DNA of 64,000 bases from Pseudomonas argentinensis (GTDB lineage: Bacteria; Pseudomonadota; Gammaproteobacteria; Pseudomonadales; Pseudomonadaceae), in NCBI RefSeq assembly GCF_001839655.2, contig NZ_CP056087.1, positions 2,604,001 to 2,668,000 on the forward strand. Reading direction: 5' to 3'. A model generated the notes under the pieces. The model was not told where the DNA came from, did no database searches, and was given only the letters and a program-made list of their open reading frames with translations. Below are positions 1 through 8,652 of this stretch, one piece after another; position 1 is the stretch's first letter, and every line of letters begins with the position of its first letter. The translations under genes were made by a program, and so were the position numbers.

Positions 1-305
1 TGCCAGTACGGTAGTAGCTTCGAGTCTAATGTAATAAATGTTCTGGCATTACCCGGGTAGTCTGGAAATATCGCATTGCTGGCTCTTAGCTTAGGCATAG
101 TCATCGCGCGTGGCCCTCCTGCCTATGGCGTGCTAATTTCAACCAGTCGACGCTGTGAAGTCGCAGCTTTGTCCGCAAGGTGCAACACGCTGAATGCAAA
201 ACGGGTAAGTGCCGAGTAGGTGAGTTTTTCATCTTTTTGAGCTCGTAATTTCGGTCGCTGCGAGGTTTGTCGGTGTTATCGCTTGGGCTGTGCGGCACAC
301 GTTTT
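1..305. other. left-edge region without a recognised gene
   Basis: The stretch before the 3' end of the first TonB receptor gene contains only short open frames with no recognisable protein character. I see no tRNA, no convincing terminator and no repeat. It may hold the 3' flank of a gene lying outside the window. Confidence 0.4.
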
Positions 306-2375
306 TTAAAAGTCCAGCGTCAGCCCCGCGTAAACGGCCCGACCATCTCCAGATGCGTGTAGCGATTGCTGCACGCCAGCGCTGTCGTCATACCAGGCGT
401 ATTCGTAGTAACGGTCGGTGATGTTCTTGGCTTGCAGGTCGACGCTCAGGGTGGGCGTGAGCTGATAGACCGCCCCCAGGTTGAGCAGCACGTAATCGCC
501 GAACTTGCCGGTGCTGTTGGTGCGCTCGAGGTAGTAGTCGCTCTGGCCGTTGAGCCAGGCGGACAATTCGAGCTCAGGCGTCAGCTGGTAGGTAGAGCCA
601 GCGGCGTACAGGTGATGGGGCACATGATCCATCTCCTTGCCCTTGCTGGCCGGCAGGTTGGGGTTGGGCTCGAGGATTTCCGAGAACTGCCGCGAGTAGG
701 ACAGCCAGAGGCTGCTGGCGTCGGTGGGGTACAGGTTAAGCTGCAGATCCCAACCCTTGCGCAGGGTCTTGCCGACGTTCTCGGCATCGCCGACCGCGTC
801 GTTGAGTTTGCGCTGCACTTCATCCGAGGCCTTCTGCTCCCAATAGGCGATACGGCCATCGATCCAGGCGGCTGGCTTGAACTTGATCCCGGTTTCCCAG
901 CCATCGTTGATCGAGGGTTTCAGGTCGTCGCTGAGGGTCGCCAGGCGATAAGCCGCCGAACCGACCCCGACCTGATAGCTGCGGCCCCAGTTGGCATACA
1001 GGCTGGCTTGCTCCCAAGGCGAATAGACGACGCTGATCTTCGGCTGTTTGATCAGACCATAGTCATTGACGTCGGCATGCTCACCGGACAACCCGTTGAC
1101 GTAGCCGCCATACAGCTTGTCGACACGGTACGCCGGGATGATCTTCAGCGTGTCGGAGGGCTCGATCACCGCCTGCACATAGGTGCCGTAAACATTCAGG
1201 TCGAACTGCTGATCGCGGGTCTGCGCCACGCGGGTGCGCTGTTGCGTGCGGTAACGCAGGCTCTCGTTCTCCTGGCGCTGTACCTCGGCACCACCTTCCA
1301 GGGCGAAGGCATGCAGATGCTCCACCTTGGGGCGCCAGGTCAGGCTGCTCAGGGCGCCGTACTGGGTTTCGTCGGCGTAGCGTTCCTGTTGCGACGAGGT
1401 GCGCCAGTACTGCGTCCAGCGGCGGTCTTCGAAGGTATTCACGTAGGCCTTGCTGGCCCAACTGAGGGTATCCGAGAGGTTGGCATCCAGATGCAGACTG
1501 AGCTGGTTCATTTCCCGCTCGCCGGTGTCGGTGGCGTTGTTGGCATAGGACTGCCGAGGCCGGTTGCGGGAGTCGGAGCGGCTCAGGTAGCCGGCTTCAT
1601 CAGCATCGACCGTGTAGTGCCTGGCGATCAAGCCGGCGCGCCAGGCGTCATCGTCTGCGGTATAGAACCACTTGCCTGAAAAATTCATACGCTCGGCCTT
1701 GGCATGATCCCGATAGCCATCGCTGGCCTGATAGCTGAAGGCGTAGTTCTGGCGCCAGTTGCCGTCTTCAATGCCCTTCACCAGTTGCAGTTCACGGGTG
1801 TCGAAGCTGCCGTAGCGCAGCCGCAACTTGCTGTCGTTGCCGCCCTGGCGGGTATTGATGCTGGCGTTGCCGGCGATGTTGTGCAGCCCGTAGCGCGGGT
1901 CGTTGGTGCCGCGCACCACTTCGATACTGTCGATCTCCAACGGGAAGACCATATCGATGAAGGGCATGTTGCCGTCGTTGGTATTGCTGGGAATCCCGTC
2001 GATCAGCAGCTTGACGGCATTCACCTCACCCTCGCCATTGAAGCCGCGAAACGACAGCTTGCCGGAGGTGGTGCCCTGGTTGAACTGCGTGAGCATCACC
2101 CCAGGCGCGCGGCTGAACAGCTCCCAGCTGTATTGCACCGGCTGATTTTCGAGCATGTCGGCGCCCAGCACATCGACTGAGCTAAGAATGTTGCGGCTGG
2201 CCAGCGGGCCAGCTTGCCCTGCAACAACGCTGACTGCGCCCAGGGTGACGACCGAATCGCCGGTATGGGGAGTATCTGCAAGGGCTTGGCTCAGCGGCGT
2301 TACAGCAAATAAGCATGACAGCAGCAGGGGAGGTGCCGAGTGGGAGGTGGATAGGGATCGAATGTGAACGGACAT
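306..2375 (-). CDS. TonB-dependent outer membrane receptor
   Basis: Outer membrane gated channel for a metal chelate or metal ion, energised by TonB-ExbBD. The chosen ATG (2375) is preceded by an ACAGGA ribosome binding site about 8 bases upstream and starts a signal peptide ending near SQALA. In-frame upstream codons exist, but this start gives the cleanest leader. An N-terminal plug domain (about residues 45-170) carries the usual plug patterns LSFRGFNGEGE, LLIDGIP and IEVVRGTNDPRYG. A long beta-barrel follows, ending in the outer membrane C-terminal signature LTLDF. About 690 residues is normal for the family. Its 3' end faces the window edge. Its start lies next to a DUF2946/PepSY pair on the same strand, an arrangement commonly seen with copper or iron uptake receptors. 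The substrate is inferred, not proven. Confidence 0.9.
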   Translation of the reverse strand: MSVHIRSLSTSHSAPPLLLSCLFAVTPLSQALADTPHTGDSVVTLGAVSVVAGQAGPLASRNILSSVDVLGADMLENQPVQYSWELFSRAPGVMLTQFNQGTTSGKLSFRGFNGEGEVNAVKLLIDGIPSNTNDGNMPFIDMVFPLEIDSIEVVRGTNDPRYGLHNIAGNASINTRQGGNDSKLRLRYGSFDTRELQLVKGIEDGNWRQNYAFSYQASDGYRDHAKAERMNFSGKWFYTADDDAWRAGLIARHYTVDADEAGYLSRSDSRNRPRQSYANNATDTGEREMNQLSLHLDANLSDTLSWASKAYVNTFEDRRWTQYWRTSSQQERYADETQYGALSSLTWRPKVEHLHAFALEGGAEVQRQENESLRYRTQQRTRVAQTRDQQFDLNVYGTYVQAVIEPSDTLKIIPAYRVDKLYGGYVNGLSGEHADVNDYGLIKQPKISVVYSPWEQASLYANWGRSYQVGVGSAAYRLATLSDDLKPSINDGWETGIKFKPAAWIDGRIAYWEQKASDEVQRKLNDAVGDAENVGKTLRKGWDLQLNLYPTDASSLWLSYSRQFSEILEPNPNLPASKGKEMDHVPHHLYAAGSTYQLTPELELSAWLNGQSDYYLERTNSTGKFGDYVLLNLGAVYQLTPTLSVDLQAKNITDRYYEYAWYDDSAGVQQSLHASGDGRAVYAGLTLDF

Positions 2376-2443
2376 TGCGTGCATCCTGTGAAAACGATAG
2401 GCGAAGGCAGCGCGCCTCAATACGAGGCATGCAAGCCGAAGGG

Positions 2444-2866
2444 TTAAGCCAAATCGAAAAGAGCTGTCAGGCCTTCAGCCAGACAGTCAGCAGGAGGGCG
2501 GTGCTCGGGGAAGATGCGCCACCCAGTTGTGCAGTGCCGTGGTGTGGGGCGTTTGATTTGGGGGATGAGTGGATTGTTCAGTGCCGGCAGGGCTAGCAGC
2601 CAGGCGGTACTTTTGAGCAATGCGACCCCACCGCCGAACGAGCACATCGGGCAGTCGATCTTGCTCAAGGGTTGAGGTAAGGACTGGTCGGAAAGCCCCT
2701 TTAACTCTGTGACGACCTGGTCGCCGATGGAAAGGCAGAACCCGCCTTGCAATCCGCTGAGCCTCAAGCCGCTAATCTGTCCATGCGCAATTGCGCACGC
2801 GAAGAGGCTGAAGAGCACGCAGCCATAGAGCGCCCAAGCGGTAAAGGCTCTTAGGGGGCGGCTCAT
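2444..2866 (-). CDS. DUF2946 family protein (first of three)
   Basis: Small envelope protein of the DUF2946 family, usually found beside TonB receptors and copper genes in pseudomonads; its molecular role is unknown. It has an N-terminal hydrophobic segment after a basic start (WALYGCVLFSLFACAIAHGQ), a glycine-rich stretch with SGLQGGFC, and a CPMC cysteine pair that could bind metal. The ATG at 2866 overlaps the stop of the PepSY gene as ATGA, so the two are translationally coupled; an ATG two codons upstream is possible. The C-terminal part is longer and less proline-rich than in its two paralogues in this window (4643-5041 and 8186-8581). Confidence 0.75.
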   Translation of the reverse strand: MSRPLRAFTAWALYGCVLFSLFACAIAHGQISGLRLSGLQGGFCLSIGDQVVTELKGLSDQSLPQPLSKIDCPMCSFGGGVALLKSTAWLLALPALNNPLIPQIKRPTPRHCTTGWRIFPEHRPPADCLAEGLTALFDLA

Positions 2867-4392
2867 CGGCATCCGTTCTTGCTCTGAGTATCTGGTTCAG
2901 GCCGGCGATTTTCATAGGTCTTGCGCTTTGCCGTCCTTTTGCGCGGAGCCAGGCGACGCCATCCCAGTACGATACCGGTCAGGCTGATGAGCAGGCCGCC
3001 AATGCTGAAAAGGATGATCAGTGGTTCACGCAGCCATGGTCGCTCCAGTAGCGGTGCCCAGTCCCAGCTGTGCAATAGATTGAACAGCAATCGCCCGGCG
3101 CGTTGATGCCGATCCAGTTGCTCGATCACAGCGCCGCTATAGGGATCAATATGCAGCCATGTGGCGGAAGGATCTTGGAAGCGCACACGCAGCATCGGCA
3201 GTCGCTTTCTCGTGGCGCCGTACATGCTCTGTTCGGCTCGAGAGACGTAGTAGAAGTCGTAGGCATCCAGCCATTCGACTTCAAGAACATCCTGGGGGCG
3301 TACGAGACGAACCGCTTTTTCCAATGTAATCGAAGGCAACTGAATCAGAGCCTGGGCTTCCTGGGTCTGCGGCAGGATCCGGCTTTCCCCGGTGCGGTCG
3401 TAAGCCACTCGATAGATGCGCTTGCCAACGATCTGCCAATGCAACTCCACGGGCTCGAAGCCTGCAGCTTGGAAGCGTTTTAACACTTTGGAGACTGGCT
3501 CTGTATTGATGTGACTGTCGAGGCTGATGCTTTGGTAGGCACTAGTATCCAGACGCTCCGGGTTTGCGAAGATGCCCCACGGCCGCATCGACATCAGTCC
3601 ACTGAATATCCAGACAATGAGGAGGATCCCGAACAGCAACCCCGCGATATGGTGCCAGCGGGCCGAAAAGGTCTGATAAGGCGAGCGTGATCCGCTGCGG
3701 TAGGGCTTGGCAAACCGCCAGCGCAGGATGCCAATGATGTACCCCAGAACGGCCATCAGCGTTGCTGCAAGCGAGAGGTAGATGACGATCTGCGTCCACC
3801 AGGGATTGTCACGTAGGAGGTAGATCCAGTGCAGCCATGAGCCAACCCAATTCCATACCCGCTCGGTACTATTGGCGTCCCGTATCACCTCGCCGGTCTG
3901 GCTGGAGATATACAGCAACCGTGCCTGAGGCTCGTCCAATTGAACGACATGTAATGGCCGATCACTGTCCAGAGCGCGCGAGCGTGTCCAGGCATCTTCC
4001 TGAATAGCACTTAGGTAGCGGCGAGGCACTTGCGCGAACTGCTCGGCACTTGCGAGTGCCATAGCCGCATTCACATGTGTGACGCGCTGCCCGGTACGGG
4101 CCGCTACTGCGACACGTGTGCCCTCGGCGTATTCCAGTATGTAGTGCGGTAGCCCAACTACGGTAGTCAGTCGTACTGCCTTAGGCGTCGAGCCTGCAAC
4201 CTGGATGGCCTGTGCCGGGCCTACGCAGCAATCGTTTGTGGCCAACGGTGGTAGATGCAGCAGATGCTCTTGAGGCGTCAGCTTTGGGTATCCAACGAAC
4301 AGCATCACGACCCCGGAAAAGAACCAAAGGGCCATGAACAGGCACAGGACAATGCCCAGCCACCGATGCAAGAGATAGAGATAGCGCTTCAT
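2863..4392 (-). CDS. PepSY-associated TM domain protein
   Basis: Inner membrane protein of the PepSY_TM family (509 residues), often linked to siderophore or metal uptake loci and proposed to act as a reductase or accessory for metal release. Four membrane segments are visible: about residues 8-33 (HRWLGIVLCLFMALWFFSG), about 200-222, about 245-270 and about 455-480. Two extracytoplasmic PepSY-like regions lie between them. Histidines sit at the membrane edges of the first and third segments, as is usual in this family. The ATG lies only five bases after the stop of a short upstream frame (4398-4562) and has no good ribosome binding site of its own, which suggests translational coupling. It overlaps the DUF2946 gene downstream. 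Confidence 0.85.
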   Translation of the reverse strand: MKRYLYLLHRWLGIVLCLFMALWFFSGVVMLFVGYPKLTPQEHLLHLPPLATNDCCVGPAQAIQVAGSTPKAVRLTTVVGLPHYILEYAEGTRVAVAARTGQRVTHVNAAMALASAEQFAQVPRRYLSAIQEDAWTRSRALDSDRPLHVVQLDEPQARLLYISSQTGEVIRDANSTERVWNWVGSWLHWIYLLRDNPWWTQIVIYLSLAATLMAVLGYIIGILRWRFAKPYRSGSRSPYQTFSARWHHIAGLLFGILLIVWIFSGLMSMRPWGIFANPERLDTSAYQSISLDSHINTEPVSKVLKRFQAAGFEPVELHWQIVGKRIYRVAYDRTGESRILPQTQEAQALIQLPSITLEKAVRLVRPQDVLEVEWLDAYDFYYVSRAEQSMYGATRKRLPMLRVRFQDPSATWLHIDPYSGAVIEQLDRHQRAGRLLFNLLHSWDWAPLLERPWLREPLIILFSIGGLLISLTGIVLGWRRLAPRKRTAKRKTYENRRPEPDTQSKNGCR

Positions 4393-4397
4393 GATGG

Positions 4398-4562
4398 TCA
4401 GAAGCGCAGGGTGATAGGGCCGACATGCCTCATGTAGCTCGAGCCTCTACAAGCCTTTAGCTCGATGCCATCCACAGGCAAGTTGTGCTCTTGGGTGATT
4501 CGAACATGCGCAAGATCGCAGGCGCCGCGCAGCTGCACCTGAGAGGTGTTTTCTTGGTTCAT
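4398..4562 (-). CDS. short ORF upstream of PepSY gene, possibly a gene remnant
   Basis: A 54-residue open frame from ATG 4562 ends five bases before the PepSY start. The open frame extends upstream without an ATG to a stop at 4617-4619. The product has coding-like composition with two cysteines (RGACDLA, KACRGSS) and ends in GPITLRF. I recognise no family. It could be a small translated gene that couples translation to the PepSY gene, or the 3' remnant of a longer protein whose 5' part is lost. The tight spacing to a start lacking a clear ribosome binding site favours real translation. Confidence 0.35.
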   Translation of the reverse strand: MNQENTSQVQLRGACDLAHVRITQEHNLPVDGIELKACRGSSYMRHVGPITLRF

Positions 4563-4642
4563 GAACAGCAATTCCACACGAATGGACAGGCGCTGTTTCC
4601 GAGCAAAGCCAAGGCGTCATGCTGCGGATCAGCCAGAAATAT

Positions 4643-5041
4643 TCACACTGCGTAGGAAGTGGAGGGTGGTGCGCGGGGATTGAGAGAGGGCCAGAAATAT
4701 CGGGGAGGGGGCTGTGCCAGGGTACGTGTGATTACTGGAGAAAGGCTGCCATTGGGCATATTGCGCAGATTCCAGTCTGCCGTGTTCACTGCGACTGCAA
4801 GCGAAGAGGAAGAGCACAGTGGACAGTTAAGTTGGTAAGCCGCATGTTGCGTCTGGTCGGAGCCGTCTGCGTCGAAGCCTTGGCCATCACCACTACCCAT
4901 AGAGCAGTAGCCGCCATTGAGACCGCTAAGTGCGAGTCCGCTCATCTGACCGTGATGAATACCGCAGGCGAACAGGCTGAACAGGACGCTGGCGTATAGC
5001 ATCCATGCAACGAGTGTCCGTTCATCGCTTGCAGTTTTCAT
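4643..5041 (-). CDS. DUF2946 family protein (second of three)
   Basis: A 132-residue DUF2946 protein. The start at 5041 gives a leader with ERTLVAWMLYASVLFSLFA followed by HHGQMSGLALSGLNGGYC, very like the other two paralogues. A CPLC pair and a proline-rich tail ending near NPRAPP are typical of the family. In-frame codons extend upstream of 5041, but only this start matches the family length. Inferred to be membrane- or periplasm-located with a metal-related role. It is the first gene of the minus-strand set that includes the PepSY protein and the first TonB receptor. Confidence 0.75.
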   Translation of the reverse strand: MKTASDERTLVAWMLYASVLFSLFACGIHHGQMSGLALSGLNGGYCSMGSGDGQGFDADGSDQTQHAAYQLNCPLCSSSSLAVAVNTADWNLRNMPNGSLSPVITRTLAQPPPRYFWPSLNPRAPPSTSYAV

Positions 5042-5169
5042 GGGCGCGACTTTAACACTAGGACAAGGTTTCGCACGCACTCGAGGCGTGGTGAATTGCC
5101 GCATGCCAGTACTGGTGATCATGACCGATAACGTTGAATCATTAAACCCGCACGCAGCTCGTGCAGTCC

Positions 5170-6129
5170 CTAGGGCCTTGATCTGAAATGTGCGCGATGC
5201 TCCCTTGGTGTCACGCCAAATGCTTTGATAAACCGCCTGATCAAAGTTGCTTCACTCCCGAGGCCCGATTTATGAGCTATTTCCTTGAGGGGGCTGTTGG
5301 ACGTAACTAGCAGATGGCGGGCGGCATCCAACCGAAGCAGCTCCACCATTTTGCTGGGCGTCTGGCCGGTATCTGCCGTGTATTTGCGAAGAAATGTACG
5401 CTCGGTCATGTTCATAAAATCGGCCAATACCGGAACAGAAAGATCCAGGTTCAAGTTTGTGCTTATCCAGGCGTGCAGGTCAGAAAACTGACTGCTACCG
5501 GACTGCAGTCTTAAAGATGAACTGAACTGATCCTGATCACCAGGGCGCTTCAGGAACATCACAAGATGTCTCGCGACCTCGAGCGCTGCGGTGTGACCTA
5601 GATCCTGCTCAACAATGGAAAGGGCAAGGTCGATCCCTGATGTCACCCCTGCCGATGTCCAGACGTTTCCATCGTTAATGAAAATCGGCCCCCTCTTGAC
5701 GATCACCTTGGGAAAGAACTTTTCTAACTCTTCATACGCAGACCAGTGTGTCGTCACTTTTCGGCCATCTACTTTACCGCCTGCCGCTAGTGCGAATATG
5801 CCTGTGCATACCGATACCAAGCGCTCCGCCTTGTCTGCATGAGCTACGAACCTGGAAAACTTTGACTCTTTGCAAAACTCCTGAATACCAGGCCCGCCAG
5901 GGATTATTAGAGTGTTTGGCGATGGCGTGTGCGCTTCTAGAACCTCGGCGCTGAGGGAAAGCCCTGTAAAAACCTCCGTATCACTCTCCAGAGCAAGGAT
6001 CGATAAGGAATAGGGTGGAATAGGGGATTTCGTGTAGTGGTTGGCCGCGATGAAAACATCGAGAGGCCCCGCTAAATCGAGAAGACTGACCCCGGGATAC
6101 GACATGATCTGTATCGACTTGCTGACCAT
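5170..6129 (-). CDS. GlxA-family AraC-type transcriptional regulator
   Basis: A 319-residue regulator with an N-terminal DJ-1/PfpI-like (GATase1-like) sensor domain (about residues 1-170; SLLDLAGPLDVF, IIPGGPG, SVCTGIFALAAGG) and two C-terminal AraC helix-turn-helix motifs (about residues 215-315; ending TPREHRAHF). The cysteine in VCTG sits at the nucleophile-elbow position of the fold; in GlxA regulators the domain is thought to sense ligands rather than catalyse. The ATG at 6129 is chosen because it follows a strong GGAGGGG ribosome binding site, which excludes the longer in-frame reading. It lies between the two halves of the copper-type locus and is a candidate regulator of it; no operator is identified. 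Confidence 0.88.
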   Translation of the reverse strand: MVSKSIQIMSYPGVSLLDLAGPLDVFIAANHYTKSPIPPYSLSILALESDTEVFTGLSLSAEVLEAHTPSPNTLIIPGGPGIQEFCKESKFSRFVAHADKAERLVSVCTGIFALAAGGKVDGRKVTTHWSAYEELEKFFPKVIVKRGPIFINDGNVWTSAGVTSGIDLALSIVEQDLGHTAALEVARHLVMFLKRPGDQDQFSSSLRLQSGSSQFSDLHAWISTNLNLDLSVPVLADFMNMTERTFLRKYTADTGQTPSKMVELLRLDAARHLLVTSNSPLKEIAHKSGLGSEATLIRRFIKAFGVTPREHRAHFRSRP

Positions 6130-6381
6130 TGATACCCCTCCAGAGCATGGCGGCTTGATCTTCCACCGATTGGCGGAAACGCGCAGTTTTTTGTCATTTT
6201 CGCCAAGATAGCCTGCCTTATGCTGGCTCCGCAATCCCGAAAAAGCGTTATTCAGCGCTTGTGAATTCGAGCTTGCCTGGCGAGGTGGAGGGAAAACCAG
6301 GGCTACTACCGCACCGATGCCATGAAGCAGGTTCGCTTTCAAATGCCCTTTCTACGCGCTCTAAGCCTTAGGGGTTCCACC

Positions 6382-6669
6382 ATGTCACCAGTAAGCAACG
6401 TCATCGAGTTCGAGGCGAAAAAGGATGAAGACCTGCAGCTAGAGGTTCTATTGCTCTTGAAATACATAAAGCAGGTTTCGGTTAGGTGCACTGACTGCAG
6501 CCTGAAACGAACTCAGGTAACCAACGGTTGGATTATTGAGCTCGTTTGGTATGACGCAAACGCGATGCACGATCACTTGTCTTCCAAACCGCTTGAAATA
6601 CTGGCGAATCTGTTAATTGCAAAATGCTCCCGAGTCTCTTTCGGAGCCTTGGTCAGCGCAGCGGCATGA
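6382..6669 (+). CDS. hypothetical protein, 95 aa
   Basis: Small soluble protein with a polar charged N-terminus and a CTDCS cysteine pair in the middle. I recognise no family. The ATG at 6382 follows AGGGG nine bases upstream; the open frame extends further 5' but without a better start. It diverges from the GlxA-type regulator and is 47 bases upstream of a lipoprotein gene on the same strand, so the two may be co-transcribed. Confidence 0.55.
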   Translation: MSPVSNVIEFEAKKDEDLQLEVLLLLKYIKQVSVRCTDCSLKRTQVTNGWIIELVWYDANAMHDHLSSKPLEILANLLIAKCSRVSFGALVSAAA

Positions 6670-6716
6670 GACGCCGTTCTTGCGGGAACTGACTCCTACC
6701 ACTTAAAGGTAAAAAA

Positions 6717-7091
6717 ATGAAAATTTGGATGATTGCTGCCGCAGTTGTTTTGTTGTCAGCTTGCACCAGTACGTTGCCGGCACCAACAGATTCGAAAAGT
6801 GTAGTGTTGTTTTCTAGCGACTCTACTCACACGCTAGTGGCCAGTAAATTGAATGGAGAGCGTGTGGAGAACGGGCGTTATTTTTCTGTCCTCCCAGGTC
6901 ATAACCGTTTGGAAGTGCTCGTCGTTGGTGAGTCAGGTAAAAATTACACGTTCAACAGGTTTGTTTTGATCGACTATGACACTTTCAGCAAGGCAAGTAC
7001 TTATAAAATATCGCTCACCGACAGGGGCCTTACCAAAGCCCTACAATTGATTGACGAGAATGGTGTGCTTCTGGGAGAGAGCTCTTTTTGA
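6717..7091 (+). CDS. small lipoprotein, 124 aa
   Basis: Signal peptide with a lipobox LLSAC at about residue 16 predicts lipid modification of the cysteine and anchoring in the envelope. The mature part is about 108 residues with beta-like alternation. An AAAGG ribosome binding site sits six bases before the ATG. Function unknown. It is followed 70 bases later by another lipoprotein gene on the same strand. Confidence 0.7.
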   Translation: MKIWMIAAAVVLLSACTSTLPAPTDSKSVVLFSSDSTHTLVASKLNGERVENGRYFSVLPGHNRLEVLVVGESGKNYTFNRFVLIDYDTFSKASTYKISLTDRGLTKALQLIDENGVLLGESSF

Positions 7092-7160
7092 TTCATGTTG
7101 AGAAATTTATTCGTGCCTCTGTGCCTTGAGAAAAACACATAAATCACTGCAGTTCAAACA

Positions 7161-7835
7161 ATGGCCCTAGTTCGGCTCTCATTACTTTTTCAGATTAGAA
7201 AGACATTGCCAAGATTTTTGAAGATATCAGCTGCTGCAATCACATTGATGATCGTCATCGGTTGCTCGTCTAAACACATTACTGAGAACCACTATGACCA
7301 AGTAGAGGTTCCCGCCGGGTTACCAGCAGGCCCTGTCGCCCTGATCATTACTGGTTCAGTGATCGCGACGATTGAAGAGCTTGGGGCCTATAACAGGTAT
7401 TACAAGGAAGCTCTGACGGCGCGCCTTTATACCGAGAACATCCGCCGTGCCTATGTGGAAACCTCTCAACCACACTTTAGCGTGGAGGGTGTGACGCGAG
7501 TACTCGAGGGACGGTTCGGCGAGGTTCGCTCATTCCAATCATCCGATGATGCTGCACGCAGTGGTTTTCCGCTCATTGCGACATTGAGCATGAAAACTCA
7601 GCTGATCGATGGTCGCGGTTCTGAGCCGACTTCTTCCCTTTCGTTGGCTTTCCAGAAGTCAAATGGACGTCACTTGGGAACCATCCATGGCACAGCAGCA
7701 TTCGCGCTGGCACCACTTTGGCCCCGTAATAAACGAGAGAGTGAGATCGTTGCCGAAATACGGCAGCAGGGAGAGGTTCAGCGACAAGCACTTGAGTTAC
7801 TCGAACAGCGATTGAAGGAAATACCTGCGGAGTAG
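7161..7835 (+). CDS. lipoprotein, 224 aa, unknown function
   Basis: A long basic N-region is followed by a hydrophobic segment and a lipobox VIGC near residue 35, then a mature domain of about 190 residues that ends in a charged helical tail. No family recognised. The start is uncertain, as there is no clear ribosome binding site at this ATG and the N-region is longer than usual. It is in tandem with the previous lipoprotein gene. Confidence 0.65.
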   Translation: MALVRLSLLFQIRKTLPRFLKISAAAITLMIVIGCSSKHITENHYDQVEVPAGLPAGPVALIITGSVIATIEELGAYNRYYKEALTARLYTENIRRAYVETSQPHFSVEGVTRVLEGRFGEVRSFQSSDDAARSGFPLIATLSMKTQLIDGRGSEPTSSLSLAFQKSNGRHLGTIHGTAAFALAPLWPRNKRESEIVAEIRQQGEVQRQALELLEQRLKEIPAE

Positions 7836-8185
7836 GCGTTGCCGGTGACGATGTCGCAAGTCGATCTCTGCGATGGGAGGAGGGTATGCGGTTAGGTTCC
7901 TTGGAAATCGGCAGCTAAGGGGTGCGACAACTTGCCATCCTAGGTCGGGGCGTGTTGGTGGATTTTGCCAATTGGCCCCGAGATTGTCAGGTGCAGAGCC
8001 AGTTTGTATCGAGGTTCGTAAGCCTGAGGCGGGATGTCGCAGGTGCAATATGTTTCGCTGCTGTCAGCATCAGCGTTTCTACTGAAGGGTGTGCAGCTTT
8101 CAAACACCTCTGATCGGTTGGGGCAGTTCGGTTGTTAACCGCACTGGCCTGTGCGTCGACCCTAACTGCGGTAACGTATCGCCTC
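7836..8185. other. intergenic region upstream of the DUF2946-receptor operon
   Basis: About 350 bases with only short, unconvincing frames on both strands. It should contain the promoter of the rightward operon that starts with DUF2946 at 8186. I could not pick out a convincing -35/-10 pair or a metalloregulator box by eye. Confidence 0.4.
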
Positions 8186-8581
8186 ATGAAATTCGCACGC
8201 AATGAACGCGCGCTCGTAGCCTGGGTGCTCTATGGATGCATCCTGTTCAGTGCGTTCGCCTGCGCGATCGGTCACGCTCAGATGGCAGGCCTGCAGTTAA
8301 CTGGCCTCGATGGGCAGTATTGTTCGCTCGACGGCAGTATGGGTACTGGGGCCGATCTTGATGGTTCTCGTTTGGTTGCAGCAAACCCCGCCACTGGATC
8401 CAGTTGTGCGCTGGCCAGCCTGTTCAGCGCCATCATTCTTGCCGCGTTCTTCGGTCTGTGCGGCTTGCTTGCTGCCGATCAGGTGCGGCCTCTACCTGGC
8501 TCACAACGCCCCCGATTGAATCGGTATCGCTGGCCTCCGGCCAATCCACGTGCATCGCCCCTCGGACTTCTCTCGCTCTGA
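8186..8581 (+). CDS. DUF2946 family protein (third of three)
   Basis: A 131-residue DUF2946 protein with the same leader pattern as the paralogue at 4643-5041 (LVAWVLYGCILFSAFACAIG, then HAQMAGLQLTGLDGQYC) and a proline-rich tail with NPRASP. It lacks the CPLC/CPMC pair and has a single SSCAL cysteine at that point. It is the first gene of a rightward operon with two TonB receptors, PCu(A)C and Sco. The start at 8186 is preferred over an in-frame ATG 54 bases upstream because it matches the family N-terminus. Confidence 0.75.
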   Translation: MKFARNERALVAWVLYGCILFSAFACAIGHAQMAGLQLTGLDGQYCSLDGSMGTGADLDGSRLVAANPATGSSCALASLFSAIILAAFFGLCGLLAADQVRPLPGSQRPRLNRYRWPPANPRASPLGLLSL

Positions 8582-8652
8582 AAGTACCCCTCAGGCTGGC
8601 TATGATGCCGGGCCTTGTGCGGGCTTATCGAATAAAAGCCTGGAAGTCCTTT

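Noticed and set aside
366..2180. Long plus-strand open frames opposite the first TonB receptor
   Set aside because: Composition is that of antisense shadow (Val/Gly/Ala-rich, no motifs); the minus strand has signal peptide, plug and barrel signature.
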